Positions 28,342 through 37,407 of a stretch of DNA of 53,491 nt are shown piece after piece. Positions within the stretch are counted from its first letter, which is position 1. The number at the start of each line of letters is the position of its first letter. Source of the DNA: a virus; the IMG/VR virus record IMGVR_UViG_3300048091_000418, positions 1-53,491 of that record; one strand, 5' to 3'. The position numbers were made by a program, and so were the translations under genes. The notes beneath the pieces are model-generated. The model made no database searches. It was not told the DNA's origin and saw only the letters and a program-made list of their open reading frames with translations.

Positions 28342-29629
28342 CGTTCCGCAGTCGCAGTTCCTCCTGTTGCCCCATAAGTTTCGCGCATTCGTTGCTGGAT
28401 TCGGCTCCGGGAAGACCTGGGTCGGGTGTTCTGCGCTCAGCAAACATTTCATGGAGTGGCCCGGCGTCAACGCGGGCTACTTCGCGCCGACTTACCCGCA
28501 GATCCGCGACATCTTCTATCCCACGATGGAAGAGGTGGCCTACGACTGGGGGCTGAAGACCAAGATCAACCAGGCGAATCATGAGGTTCACATCTACAGC
28601 GGCCGGCAGTATCGCGGCACTGTGATTTGCCGGTCGATGGAAAAGCCGCAGACCATCGTCGGCTTCAAGATCGGTCACGCGCTGGTCGACGAGCTGGACG
28701 TGCTGACGTCGATCAAGGCGCAACAGGCTTGGCGCAAGATCATTGCCCGGATGCGTTACAACATCCCCGGGCTGAAGAACGGCGTGGACGTGACCACGAC
28801 GCCGGAAGGCTTCAAATTCGTCTTTCTTCAGTTCGTGAAGCAGTTGCGGGACAAGCCGGCGCTGAAGGAAATGTATGGCCTGATTCAGGCCAGCACCTTC
28901 GACAACGAGCTGAACCTGCCTGACGACTACATCGCATCGCTGATGGAGTCATACCCCGAACAACTGATCCGCGCGTACTTGAACGGGCAGTTCGTCAACC
29001 TGACATCCGGATCGATATATCACGCCTACGATCGCAAGCTGAATCAATGCATCGACACCGTCCATGCCGGTGAGCCGCTGTTCATCGGCATGGACTTCAA
29101 CGTCGGCAAGATGGCGGCGATCACCCACGTCAAACGTGATCAGGGTCTGCCGCGCGCCGTGGATGAGTTGATGGATGGCTACGACACGCCGGACATGATT
29201 CGCCGTATCAAGGAACGGTACTGGGAGCACACCGGCAACGATTTCAGAAAGACCTGCGAGATCCGGATCTACCCTGACGCCTCGGGTGATTCGCGCAAGT
29301 CGGTCAATGCCAGCCTCACCGATATCGCCATGCTCAAGCAGGCGGGTTTCACAGTAATCGCGCCGGCGGCCAACCCGCCGGTGAAGGATCGGATCAACGC
29401 AATGAACGCCATGTTCTGCAACGCGCAGGGCGAGCGGCGTTACCTGGTGAACCCGTTCACATGCCCGACCTACGCCGATGGCCTCGAACAGCAGATCTGG
29501 GCGCCCAACGGCGAACCGGACAAGAGCCAAGGCAACGACCACGCCAACGATGGCGGCGGTTACTTCATTCACCGCGAGTACCCGATCGTTAAACCGGTCA
29601 CCTCAATGAAAATGGGAGTCGCCCGATGA
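28328..29629 (+). CDS. terL: Terminase large subunit
   Basis: 433-aa packaging motor. Walker A GFGSGKT (24-30), a Walker B-like hydrophobic strand ending in acid (HALVDELDVL), and a C-terminal RuvC-like nuclease with FIGMDFNVGKMAAI (first catalytic Asp) and further acids (YPDASGDSRKS). It cuts concatemers and pumps DNA into the prohead using ATP. I start at 28328 (MPSLNVPQ) with GAGGAAGCCGA upstream. It overlaps the portal start by 4 bases. Confidence 0.95.
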   Translation: MPSLNVPQSQFLLLPHKFRAFVAGFGSGKTWVGCSALSKHFMEWPGVNAGYFAPTYPQIRDIFYPTMEEVAYDWGLKTKINQANHEVHIYSGRQYRGTVICRSMEKPQTIVGFKIGHALVDELDVLTSIKAQQAWRKIIARMRYNIPGLKNGVDVTTTPEGFKFVFLQFVKQLRDKPALKEMYGLIQASTFDNELNLPDDYIASLMESYPEQLIRAYLNGQFVNLTSGSIYHAYDRKLNQCIDTVHAGEPLFIGMDFNVGKMAAITHVKRDQGLPRAVDELMDGYDTPDMIRRIKERYWEHTGNDFRKTCEIRIYPDASGDSRKSVNASLTDIAMLKQAGFTVIAPAANPPVKDRINAMNAMFCNAQGERRYLVNPFTCPTYADGLEQQIWAPNGEPDKSQGNDHANDGGGYFIHREYPIVKPVTSMKMGVAR

Positions 29630-31086
29630 CGGACGTCACTTTTACTCGTCCCGAGTACAAGGCGGCACAGTACCGCTGGCGCTTGGTGCGCGACGTCTGC
29701 AAAGGGTCGGAAACCATCAAGGCTGCCGGCGACCGTTACCTGCCGAGGCCGAACGCGGCCGACACCAGCGAGGACAACAAGCAGCGCTACGAGGCGTACA
29801 AGAAGCGGGCAGTGTTCTACAACGCCACGGGGCGTACCAAGCACAGCCTGGTCGGTGCAGTATTCCGCACCTGGCCAACCCTGATTGTTCCCGGCGCGCT
29901 CGATTACGTGGCCAAGGACGTCGACGGTCAGGGTGTGAGCGTCTACCAACAATCCCAGTCGGTGATCGGGCACCTGCTCGAAGTGGGTCGACACGGGCTG
30001 CTGGTGGATTACGCTGTGGTCGAGGCGGGCACGGTCAGCAAGGCGGACGAACTTTCCGGCCGTGCCCGAGCGAACATCGCGAGCTACACCGCCGAGTCGA
30101 TCATCAACTGGAAGACTCGCCAAGTCGGCGGCCAGCATCTGCTGAGCCTGGTCGTACTGCGTGAGACGGTCGATGTCGACACCGATGACGGGTTTGGCAG
30201 CGAACAGGTTGTTCAGTTTCGTGTGCTGCGTCTGGATGCCGCCGGCGTGTATACGCAGGAAGTGTGGGAAGAGGGCTCCAGCGAAACGGCAATGACCATC
30301 GCGCCCTTCACTCCACTGAATGGCCTCGGTCAGCCGTGGCGAGTGATTCCGTTCCAGTTTCTTGGTAGCGAGAACAACGACACCAGCATCGACGATTCGC
30401 CGCTGTACGACATGGCGGAAGTCAACATCGGCCATTACCGGAACAGTGCGGACTACGAAGAGGCGGCCTACCTGGTGGGCCAGCCTCAGCCATGGATGGC
30501 CGGCCTTGATGAACAGTGGCGCGATCACATGGAGAAGGGCGGCATCTTCCTCGGCTCCCGTGCGCCTTGGCTGCTTCCGGTCAGTGGCACGTGCGGCGTC
30601 TGGCAGGCTCAACCCAATACCGTGGCCAAAGAGGCCATGGACAGCAAGAAAGAGGACATGGTGTCACTCGGCGCCCGACTGATCGAGCGGGGTAGCGCGG
30701 TGAAGACCGCGACCCAGGCCGACAATGACAGCGCCGCGGAACACAGTGTCCTGTCGCTGGTAGTGAGCAACGTCAGCGAGGCCTACAGCCAGTGCTTGGT
30801 CTGGATGGCTGAGTTCGTGAATGCACCTGGCGAGGTCGTCTACAAACTCAATCAGGACTTCAGCCAGGTCACCCTGGACGCGACGATCCTGTCCGCACTG
30901 TTCAATGCAGTGCAGGGCGGCAAGTTGCCGGCGGGCGACTTCTGGCAGTACTTACGTGATCGTGGGGTTATCGACCCCGAGAAGACCGACGACCAGATCC
31001 GCGACGAACTGGAAACAGAAAGCCCTGGGCCTGCCCTGGACGACACCGAGGTAATCCCTAATGGCGGCAAACCAAGCAATCCTTGA
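29626..31086 (+). CDS. Portal protein (DUF4055 type)
   Basis: 486-aa portal-like protein: N-terminal YRWRLVRDVCKGSETIKAAGDRYLPRP..., YKKRAVFYNATGRTKHSLVGAVFRTWP, and the stem region further on; pattern of DUF4055 portals. It would form the ring at one capsid vertex through which DNA passes and to which the terminase docks. It overlaps both neighbours (4 bases before, 26 after). Length is usual for the family. Confidence 0.88.
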   Translation: MTDVTFTRPEYKAAQYRWRLVRDVCKGSETIKAAGDRYLPRPNAADTSEDNKQRYEAYKKRAVFYNATGRTKHSLVGAVFRTWPTLIVPGALDYVAKDVDGQGVSVYQQSQSVIGHLLEVGRHGLLVDYAVVEAGTVSKADELSGRARANIASYTAESIINWKTRQVGGQHLLSLVVLRETVDVDTDDGFGSEQVVQFRVLRLDAAGVYTQEVWEEGSSETAMTIAPFTPLNGLGQPWRVIPFQFLGSENNDTSIDDSPLYDMAEVNIGHYRNSADYEEAAYLVGQPQPWMAGLDEQWRDHMEKGGIFLGSRAPWLLPVSGTCGVWQAQPNTVAKEAMDSKKEDMVSLGARLIERGSAVKTATQADNDSAAEHSVLSLVVSNVSEAYSQCLVWMAEFVNAPGEVVYKLNQDFSQVTLDATILSALFNAVQGGKLPAGDFWQYLRDRGVIDPEKTDDQIRDELETESPGPALDDTEVIPNGGKPSNP

Positions 31087-32146
31087 TGCCACGATTCGCC
31101 ACGCGGTTTTCCTTGAACAACTGAAGTCGGGGGAGGTCGCCAAGTTCGGGCCTTTCCTCAAGGAGATTGATCGCTCGATCCGTGAGCGGCTGACCCGGAC
31201 CGACCTGACGGATTACACCGTTGCTCGGCTGGAGCGGCTGCTGAGCGAGGTCGATAGCCTGCTGTTGGGCATCTTCGACCGGTACAGCGAGAAGCTGAAC
31301 CTCGACCTGATCGACATTGCGAACTATGAGGCCGAGTTTGAGGCGACCAGCCTGACCCGGGCGGCACCGGCAGGAGTTTCATTCGATGCCGCGGTGCCAG
31401 GTGCTACCGCAATCAGGGCGGCGATCCTCACCAACCCACTCAGCGTGCGCGGCGCGGATGGCGGCAAGCTGCTCAAGACGTTTATCGATGGCTTCACCGC
31501 TACCGAGCGACAACGCCTCACTGGCGCGATCAGGCAGGGCTTCTTCGAAGGCCAAACCAACTTCCAGATCATCAAGAATATTCGCGGGACCAAGGCTCTC
31601 CAGTACAACGACGGCATCTTGGCCACGACCAACCGGAACGCCGGCGCTGTGGTGCGAACCGCGGTGCAGCACGTCGCCACCCAAGCGCGCATGGAGACGT
31701 TGAAAGAGAACGCCGACGTCGTGCAGGCGGTGGAATGGGTCAGCACCCTGGATACGAAGACCACTAGCCAATGCCGGTCGCTCGATAAGCAGCGATTCAA
31801 GCTGACGGAAGGGCCGAGGCCGCCGATTCACATCAACTGCCGTTCGACGGTGGTGGCGGTGACGCGCTTCAGTGCCTTGTTCGCCAAGGACGCCACTCGG
31901 GCATCCATCGGCGACGGTGGCGCCCAGCAGGTTAGGGCGGACCTCAGTTATTACGATTGGCTCAAGCAGCAGCCGGCAGCGTTTCAGGACAAGGCTATCG
32001 GCCCGGTCCGCGCGAAGCTGTTTCGCGAAGGCGGCTTGAGCATCGAACGATTCTCCGAGCTGCAGCTTGATCGCAACTTTGCCCCGTTGACCCTCACTCA
32101 GATGAGGGCGCTTGAGCCCTTGGCCTTCGAACGCGCTGGAGTCTGA
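31061..32146 (+). CDS. Minor head protein (SPP1 gp7/MuF-like)
   Basis: 361-aa head morphogenesis protein. The C-terminal part has the SPP1 gp7-like region NAGAVVRTAVQHVATQARMETLK...VEWVSTLDTKTTSQCRSLDKQRF...PPIHINCRSTVV, with Cys and His residues. These proteins sit inside the prohead near the portal and may travel with the DNA. It follows the portal with an overlap. Its end overlaps, on the other strand, the small membrane gene at 32098. Confidence 0.9.
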   Translation: MAANQAILDATIRHAVFLEQLKSGEVAKFGPFLKEIDRSIRERLTRTDLTDYTVARLERLLSEVDSLLLGIFDRYSEKLNLDLIDIANYEAEFEATSLTRAAPAGVSFDAAVPGATAIRAAILTNPLSVRGADGGKLLKTFIDGFTATERQRLTGAIRQGFFEGQTNFQIIKNIRGTKALQYNDGILATTNRNAGAVVRTAVQHVATQARMETLKENADVVQAVEWVSTLDTKTTSQCRSLDKQRFKLTEGPRPPIHINCRSTVVAVTRFSALFAKDATRASIGDGGAQQVRADLSYYDWLKQQPAAFQDKAIGPVRAKLFREGGLSIERFSELQLDRNFAPLTLTQMRALEPLAFERAGV

Positions 32147-32340
32147 GCGCCAAAGTACGCCCAGCAAAGCGCCACGGTCCAAGTTGCAGTCGCGACGATC
32201 GGTGGAGTGACGAACACAAGGAAGCACAGAAGAAGAATTGCTGTGAGCCTTTTGTGTTGGCGAATCGCTGCTAAACCAGCCGGAGCGATAAAGAGGCAGG
32301 CAATCAGGAAAACCGCAAATTCGTTTGGCGTGACGTGCAT
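32098..32340 (-). CDS. Superinfection-immunity-like membrane protein
   Basis: 80-aa protein with two membrane spans: FAVFLIACLFIAPAGLAAI and LTAILLLCFLVFVTPPIVA, then TWTVALCWAYFG. The order (span, A-x-R-x-H-K turn, second span, W-x-x-A-x-x-W-A) recalls the T4 Imm-type superinfection immunity family, which blocks DNA injection by related phages. It sits on the minus strand inside the head operon, with GGAG 7 bases from the ATG, so it must have its own promoter and could be expressed in the lysogen. Family call is by eye. Confidence 0.6.
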   Translation of the reverse strand: MHVTPNEFAVFLIACLFIAPAGLAAIRQHKRLTAILLLCFLVFVTPPIVATATWTVALCWAYFGAQTPARSKAKGSSALI

Positions 32341-32468
32341 CGAAAACTCCAGGTTCCGGTGGTGGATGCCTCAAGGGTATCGACTCTGCAAAAGTTTTCA
32401 CGCCAAAACCAGGTCTAGAAATTCCATCTGCAGGCAGGGCCTGCACCAACGTCTCTGGGAGACAAAAA

Positions 32469-33176
32469 ATGCTGAAATTCCAACTGGACAGCCTGGATGG
32501 TGTCGACGAAGCCGTGCGCGCTCTTTACACCGAGAAGGACGGCAAGTTCGTACTCGGCATTGAAGGTCTGCCGCAGCCTGAAGATGTCTCTGGCCTGAAA
32601 TCCAAGGTTCAGGAACTGCTGGACGAGAAGAAGGCTGCCGACAAGGCGCGCAAGGATGCCGAAGACCAGGCCCGCCTGGAGCGCGAAGAGAATGCCCGTA
32701 AGTCCGGCAACGTCGAAGAGCTCGAACGCTCCTGGTCCGAAAAGTACACCCGCCGCGAAGCTGAGCTGAACGGCATGCTGGAGCAGGAGCGTGGAACGCT
32801 GAGCAACCAGATCCGGGATCTGACTGTCGGCCGTACCGCTACTGATATCGCGTCTGCCCTGGCAATCCCAGGCAGTGCCAAAGCTCTGTTGCCACACATC
32901 GAACGCCGTTTGAGCGTCGAGCAGCGCGACGGGAAGCCTGTTGTGGTCGTGCTCGACCAGCAGGGCAAGCTCTCAGCGGCAACGTTGGATGAGCTGAAAG
33001 CAGAATTCGCAAACGACGTGGCATTCGCGCCACTGATCGCGGGTAGCAAGGCATCTGGCGGCGGGGCCGGCGGTGCTGGAGGTGGCGGCGGGGCCGCGAA
33101 AGGAAACATCGGCGGTACCAAAGCGGAGCGCACGGCGGCAATCGCGTCCCGGTTCTCTGATCTCCCTCTAAATTAA
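32469..33176 (+). CDS. Capsid scaffolding protein
   Basis: 235-aa protein with the usual scaffold layout: a short start domain (LDSLDGVDEAVRALYTEKDGKFVLGIEGLPQPEDV), a long charged coiled coil (about 40-115, rich in Lys/Glu/Asp/Arg), then a smaller domain. A Gly/Ala-rich linker (about 197-215) leads to a short C-terminal helix (TKAERTAAIASRFSDLPLN) that may touch the capsid protein. It lies directly before the major capsid gene. Confidence 0.8.
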   Translation: MLKFQLDSLDGVDEAVRALYTEKDGKFVLGIEGLPQPEDVSGLKSKVQELLDEKKAADKARKDAEDQARLEREENARKSGNVEELERSWSEKYTRREAELNGMLEQERGTLSNQIRDLTVGRTATDIASALAIPGSAKALLPHIERRLSVEQRDGKPVVVVLDQQGKLSAATLDELKAEFANDVAFAPLIAGSKASGGGAGGAGGGGGAAKGNIGGTKAERTAAIASRFSDLPLN

Positions 33177-33187
33177 GGATTTGACCC

Positions 33188-34156
33188 ATGTCCCTGTCTC
33201 AAATGCAGGTTTTCAACGATTACATCATGCCGGCGACTCTCGAGACGCTGGATCAAATGCTGGAAGCGTTCAACGCCGCCAGCAATGGCGCGATTGTGCT
33301 GTCGCCGAACGGCTTCACCGGCGACTTCTTGCAAGAGTCGTTCTTCCAGAACCTGGGAGCCGCTCAGCGCCGTGTTAACCGCTACGGTGCCAACGCCGTG
33401 GTGGCGCCAGTTGACCTGACCGAACTGCAAGACACCACCGTGAAAGTGGCCGGTGGTTTCGGTCCGATTCGCTACGAGCCGTCGCAAATGACCTGGCTGC
33501 AGCGTCCTACTGCGCAAGGCGTTGAGGTTGCGAGCCGGGCATTCGCCGAAGTGCTGCTGAAAGACCAGCTCAACACCGCGATTGCTGCACTGGTGGCGGC
33601 CATCACTGCGCAAGCAGCTGCCGTCAACGATGTGTCGGCCACTGCCGGCATCACCCAGTCCGGCCTGAACAGCGCGCACGCAAAATTCGGTGACGCAAGC
33701 CAGAACCTGGTTGCTCAAGTCATGCAGGGCACCACCTGGCACAAACTGGTCGGCCAAGGCCTCGCCAACCCGAACAACCTGTTCCAGGCCGGCAACGTTC
33801 GCGTCGTCGACATCCTCGGCAAGACCTCGATCGTCACCGATGCGCCAGCTCTCGCTCAGGCCGGTACGCCGAACAAGGAAATCATCCTGGGCCTGGCAGC
33901 CGGTGCCGCTCTGGTGCACGACAACCGAGACATCATCTCGAACGTGCAGACCAACAACGGTAACGAGCGCATCACCACGACCATTCAGGTGGACTACACC
34001 TTTGGCCTCGGGATCAAGGGCTACACCTGGGATGTGGCGAACGGCGGCAAGTCTCCATCCAGCGCCGCGCTTGCGACTGGCACCAACTGGGACAAGACCG
34101 CAGCCAGCATCAAGGACACCGCCGGTGTGGCCCTGATCGGCGACGCCTCCAAGTAA
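33188..34156 (+). CDS. Major capsid protein
   Basis: 322-aa protein following the scaffold by 11 bases. It is alanine-rich with long helical and beta stretches (FNDYIMPATLETLDQMLEAFNAASNGAIVLSP...; TTIQVDYTFGLGIKGYTWDVANGG). Position between scaffold and head-completion genes, length and lack of low-complexity regions fit an HK97-fold major capsid protein. I find no protease gene, so head maturation may not need prohead cleavage. Expected to be one of the most abundant late proteins. Confidence 0.85.
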   Translation: MSLSQMQVFNDYIMPATLETLDQMLEAFNAASNGAIVLSPNGFTGDFLQESFFQNLGAAQRRVNRYGANAVVAPVDLTELQDTTVKVAGGFGPIRYEPSQMTWLQRPTAQGVEVASRAFAEVLLKDQLNTAIAALVAAITAQAAAVNDVSATAGITQSGLNSAHAKFGDASQNLVAQVMQGTTWHKLVGQGLANPNNLFQAGNVRVVDILGKTSIVTDAPALAQAGTPNKEIILGLAAGAALVHDNRDIISNVQTNNGNERITTTIQVDYTFGLGIKGYTWDVANGGKSPSSAALATGTNWDKTAASIKDTAGVALIGDASK

Positions 34157-34209
34157 CCATTCAATGACTGAGCCGGGGCATAATGCCCTGGCCCAGCGGA
34201 GTGACAGTG

Positions 34210-34524
34210 ATGACTGACAACAACATCTGGTATCTGCCGGGCCCGTTCCACTGCTATGAAGATGACGTGAAGGCGATCGCCAAGAAGGCAGGTCTGATCA
34301 TCATCGATGCCAACGTGACGGAAGACCGTGGCGGTGAAGTCGAGAAGCCGCCAAAGGCTAAACTGAAGGCCGAATATCGCGAGAAGGCGAACAGGCCGGA
34401 AGCGGACCCTCGCGACAAGTTCACGCTCGATCAGGTGAGAGCCGCGTTGACCGCGGCGAACGTCACGTTCGACGATAAGGCCGATCTGCCAACCCTGCTG
34501 AAACTGCTTAAAGAACAGGACTGA
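34210..34524 (+). CDS. Small head or connector-region protein
   Basis: 104-aa charged protein starting MTDNNIWYLPGPFHCYEDDVKAIAKKAGLIIIDANV, Lys/Glu-rich in the middle (EKPPKAKLKAEYREKANRPEADP). The C-terminus is a small helical unit (FTLDQVRAALTAANVTFDDKADLPTLLKLLKEQD) like the Lys-rich head-to-head domains of some phage capsid-decorating or Rho-N-like units. The role is not clear. It lies between the capsid and the connector gene, 3 bases before the latter. Confidence 0.65.
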   Translation: MTDNNIWYLPGPFHCYEDDVKAIAKKAGLIIIDANVTEDRGGEVEKPPKAKLKAEYREKANRPEADPRDKFTLDQVRAALTAANVTFDDKADLPTLLKLLKEQD

Positions 34525-34527
34525 CCC

Positions 34528-35028
34528 ATGCTCATCATCGAGGACGGCACCGGCAAGCCTGACGCCGAGAGCTACGCATCCGCCGAGGATCTGGCCATGT
34601 ACGCCGTGAAGTTCGGCGTGACCATCCCGGCGGAAGTGCCAGCGCAAGAAGCACTGCTTCGCCGGTCCGCCTTGGCGATGAATGGCATGACCTGGAAGGG
34701 GCGCAAAACGGATAGCGATCAGGCTCTGGCCTGGCCGCGCCGAGGGGTTGAGCTGGACTGCCAGATCAAGCCCGACGACTACCTACCGGCTCGCATCCAG
34801 TACGGCCAGATGGCCTTGGCCGCCGAGATCTACACCGACGACATCGATCCGGTCGAGAAGCGCAAAGGCGCGGTAACGCTGGAGCGTGTCGAAGGGGCGG
34901 TAACGCGCGAGTACGCGACGATCCCGAACACCAGCGGGCGACTGTTGCCTGCGGCGCCGAACCGGCCGAGCATTACGCAGTTTGCCGATTATCTACACCG
35001 TCGTGGGTTGTTTGCAGTGAGAGCGTGA
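34528..35028 (+). CDS. Head-tail connector protein (DnaT-like family)
   Basis: 166-aa protein MLIIEDGTGKPDAESYASAE... with MYAVKFGVTIPAEVPAQEALLRRSALAMNGMTWKGRKTDSDQALAWPRRG, the pattern of a phage connector family labelled DnaT-like single-strand-binding protein in some annotations. In place after the major capsid gene it should be the head-completion ring (adaptor) that joins portal and tail, not a replication protein. C-terminus ends FADYLHRRGLFAVRA. Confidence 0.82.
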   Translation: MLIIEDGTGKPDAESYASAEDLAMYAVKFGVTIPAEVPAQEALLRRSALAMNGMTWKGRKTDSDQALAWPRRGVELDCQIKPDDYLPARIQYGQMALAAEIYTDDIDPVEKRKGAVTLERVEGAVTREYATIPNTSGRLLPAAPNRPSITQFADYLHRRGLFAVRA

Positions 35029-35063
35029 ACTAGCTTTACCCTTCCAACAGGGAGGGTTTCAGA

Positions 35064-35285
35064 ATGCCAATTCATAACGTCAACTGCCTTGTTCCGCCAG
35101 TACAAGATCAAATTGAGGCTTGGGATAGGTATGTCGCAGCCGTACTTTCGGCTATGAGTTTCAAGGATCTTGAAAACGAGCAGAGGGCGGTGGATTTAGC
35201 TGTTCGTGTTGCCAATGACCTGCTGTCAAAGCGTGAAAAAATAAAGGCCGATATAAAGGCGCATTGGCTCTCATCACCCAATTAA
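35064..35285 (+). CDS. Small helical protein inserted in the connector genes
   Basis: 73-aa protein MPIHNVNCLVPPVQDQIEAW... and a charged helix (LENEQRAVDLAVRVANDLLSKREKIKADIKAHW). A hairpin-like ACCCTTCC/GGGAGGGT (about 35038-35056) precedes the ATG and the GC content is a little lower than in the neighbours. It interrupts an otherwise compact head-tail gene order, so it may be a moron. Function unknown. Confidence 0.6.
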   Translation: MPIHNVNCLVPPVQDQIEAWDRYVAAVLSAMSFKDLENEQRAVDLAVRVANDLLSKREKIKADIKAHWLSSPN

Positions 35286-35303
35286 CAGAAAACTGGAGCC
35301 ACC

Positions 35304-35672
35304 ATGGTCTTCTACGAAGAAATGGCCGTGATGGCTCTGGAGATGATCACAGAGTTCGGTCAGCCCGTGATCATCCGGGCAACCACTGCTGGCGAGTACG
35401 ACCCTGATACCGGCACTGGCAGCCCCGGCATAGTCGCCGAGCAAACTGCTCAAGGCATCCTGCTTGACTTCACCGGCCAAGAATTCCAGAGCAACAGCCT
35501 CATCAAGCAGGGCGACAAGAAGCTCAAGATCGCTGCGCAGGGGCTTGATTGGGTTCCGGGTCTGCTTAACAAAGTGATCGTCCAAGGTCGCACCTGGTCG
35601 ATCGTCCCACCGCTGAAAGAGATCAACCCAGCCGGTACGCCGATTCTCTACGAGTTGCAGGTGCGGTCATGA
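35304..35672 (+). CDS. Head-tail joining (stopper-like) protein
   Basis: 122-aa beta-rich protein: ITEFGQPVIIRATTAGEYDPDTGTG, VAEQTAQGILLDFTGQEF, QGDKKLKIAAQGLDWVPG, and KVIVQGRTWSIVPPLKEINPAGTPILYELQVRS. The series of short strands and the terminal LYELQVR are typical of phage head-closure proteins of the lambda gpFII or SPP1 gp16 kind. Overlaps the next start by 4 bases. Position supports the call. Confidence 0.78.
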   Translation: MVFYEEMAVMALEMITEFGQPVIIRATTAGEYDPDTGTGSPGIVAEQTAQGILLDFTGQEFQSNSLIKQGDKKLKIAAQGLDWVPGLLNKVIVQGRTWSIVPPLKEINPAGTPILYELQVRS

Positions 35673-36265
35673 GCCGCGCCGGAGCAGGCCAGTCTGGCAG
35701 CTTCGCGCTGAGCCTTGCTGAGTTCGCCGCCCAAGCCACAGAAGCCATCGACGCCAGCCTGCGCGAGATCATCATCGAGGTCGGCAGCAGCGTTATCCGC
35801 ATGTCGCCAGTGGGGAGTCCCGAGATCTGGGCACAGAACGCCGTGGCCAGCCAATACAACAAGGCCGTGGACGATCACAACGGCGATCTGCGCAGCGATC
35901 CCGCCAACCTGACGAAGGCGGGCCGACTCAAGCCAGGGCGAAAGCTGAACGATGGCATGGATATCGTCGCGCCCGAAGGCTACGTCGGTGGACGGTTCCG
36001 GGCGAACTGGCATCTCTCAATCGATGTCGTCGAAAACGTCACGTTTGATGGGGTTGATCCGAGCGGACAAGAAGCCGTCGCCGCGCTGGTTTCTGCTGTC
36101 AGCGATTTCACTGCCGGCCAAACCGCCTACCTCATCAACAACCTGCCGTATGCGATTCCATTGGAGTACGGGCACTCAAAGCAGGCCCCCGCCGGCATGG
36201 TCAGAATCACTGTGGCCCGCTTCCAGCAGATCGTCGATGAAGCCATCAGGAACAACCAGGTATGA
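35669..36265 (+). CDS. HK97 gp10-like tail-completion protein
   Basis: 198-aa protein with the HK97-gp10-like course: an N-terminal helix (DASLREIIIEVGSSVIRMSPV), GGRFRANWHLSIDVVENV, and the near-C-terminal LINNLPYAIPLEYGHSKQAPAGMVRITVARFQQIVDEA, where E-Y-G-H-S is the hallmark turn. It should help close the head-tail joint or tail end. Overlaps both neighbours by 4 bases. Confidence 0.85.
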   Translation: MSRAGAGQSGSFALSLAEFAAQATEAIDASLREIIIEVGSSVIRMSPVGSPEIWAQNAVASQYNKAVDDHNGDLRSDPANLTKAGRLKPGRKLNDGMDIVAPEGYVGGRFRANWHLSIDVVENVTFDGVDPSGQEAVAALVSAVSDFTAGQTAYLINNLPYAIPLEYGHSKQAPAGMVRITVARFQQIVDEAIRNNQV

Positions 36266-36681
36266 GCCATAAGATCATCCGATCCTTGCTTGAGGGTCGA
36301 CTGAAGACATGGGCTGCCGCTCGCAGTCCGGCCCTGCGCATCGCTTACCAAAACGTAATGTTCACGCCGGTGGCGAACGAAACCTACTTTCGAGCGTTCA
36401 TGCTTCCGGCCGGTACCAGCAGCAACGACCTTGCTGGAGCGCATCGACTTTACACGGGCGTGTTCCAAATCACTATTGTGACGCCCGTTGGTGGCGGCCC
36501 CGGAGCAGCAGAGACGCTGGGCGACGAATTGGCCGCGCTGTACCCGCTGAATGATCAGCTGACCAAGGATGGCTTCAGCGTTCAGGTGATGACGCCTGTA
36601 AATCCAGGCCCTGAGCAGCAAGAGGACACCGCCTTCGCTTTACCTGTTTCATTTCAATACCGGGCCGACACCACAATCTAA
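36262..36681 (+). CDS. Tail terminator protein (DUF4128/gpU-like)
   Basis: 139-aa protein with the fold order of lambda gpU: RSLLEGRLKTWAAARSPALRIAYQNV, FRAFMLPAGT, HRLYTGVFQITIVTPVGGGPGAAETLGDELAALYP, PVSFQYRADTTI. It should cap the growing tail tube and interface with the connector. A terminator-like hairpin follows at 36704, before the tail tube gene. Confidence 0.82.
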   Translation: MSHKIIRSLLEGRLKTWAAARSPALRIAYQNVMFTPVANETYFRAFMLPAGTSSNDLAGAHRLYTGVFQITIVTPVGGGPGAAETLGDELAALYPLNDQLTKDGFSVQVMTPVNPGPEQQEDTAFALPVSFQYRADTTI

Positions 36682-36703
36682 TCCGCCCATTGGGCAAACC
36701 CAG

Positions 36704-36725
36704 AACCCGCCATCGAGCGGGTTTT
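36704..36725 (+). terminator. Weak terminator inside the tail operon
   Basis: AACCCGC/GCGGGTT with loop CATCGA and then TTTTG. It stands between the tail terminator and the tail tube gene, so it may attenuate transcripts or define the 3' end of the head-connector message. Confidence 0.6.
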
Positions 36726-36750
36726 GTCATTTCTGCATAGAGGAATACCC

Positions 36751-37398
36751 ATGGCCGTAAAACTGCCTAACGGTGCGACGTTCGAACACGCTGCTACCTA
36801 CGCCGCTGCACTTCCTGTCTCCGCCACATCCAATGCGTCCGAAGCCATCTGCACCGTGTCCGGCGCAACCCTGGTCGCTGGCGACATCGTGCTGTGTGCC
36901 TCGGCATGGACCGCACTGAATAACAAAGTCGTTCGTGTAAAGGCGGCAACCGCCACCGCGATCACCCTGGAAGCGATCGACACCACCGACACCACCGTTT
37001 ACCCGGCCGGCTCCGGTGTTGGCAGCCTGAAAAAGGTGCTGACTTGGGTGCAGATTCCGCAAATCACCGACTTCGCATCGGCCGGCGGCGAACAAAACTA
37101 CGCCGACGTTGCCTTCCTTGAAGCCCAGCAAGGCTTCCAGATCCCGACCGACAAGTCCGCTGCGAGCATGACCATCACCGTCGCGGACGATCCAGCGCTG
37201 CCTTATGTGCCGGTCGTTACCGCAGCCGACACCTCACGGATCATTCAGGCCGCGCGCATGAACCTGCCAGGCACCGACAAGCTGTACTACGGCGTCTTCA
37301 CGTCGTTCTCGCAACAGCCTTCGATCTCTCGTAACAACGTGATGACCAAGACTGTTTCCATGGCTCTGCAAGCCACTGCCACCCGTTACACCTCGTAA
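36751..37398 (+). CDS. Major tail tube protein
   Basis: 215-aa beta-rich protein. The Ig-like or beta-sandwich pattern is seen in GATLVAGDIVLCASAWTALNNKVVRVKAATATAITLEAIDTTDT and in VLTWVQIPQITDFASAGGEQNYADVAFLEAQQGFQIPTDKSAASMTITVADDPALPYVP. This matches tail tube proteins of the lambda gpV kind without an extra C-terminal Ig domain. It starts at ATG 36751. Position directly before the G/GT chaperones supports the call. Expected to be abundant. Confidence 0.87.
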   Translation: MAVKLPNGATFEHAATYAAALPVSATSNASEAICTVSGATLVAGDIVLCASAWTALNNKVVRVKAATATAITLEAIDTTDTTVYPAGSGVGSLKKVLTWVQIPQITDFASAGGEQNYADVAFLEAQQGFQIPTDKSAASMTITVADDPALPYVPVVTAADTSRIIQAARMNLPGTDKLYYGVFTSFSQQPSISRNNVMTKTVSMALQATATRYTS

Positions 37399-37407
37399 GG
37401 AAACCAC

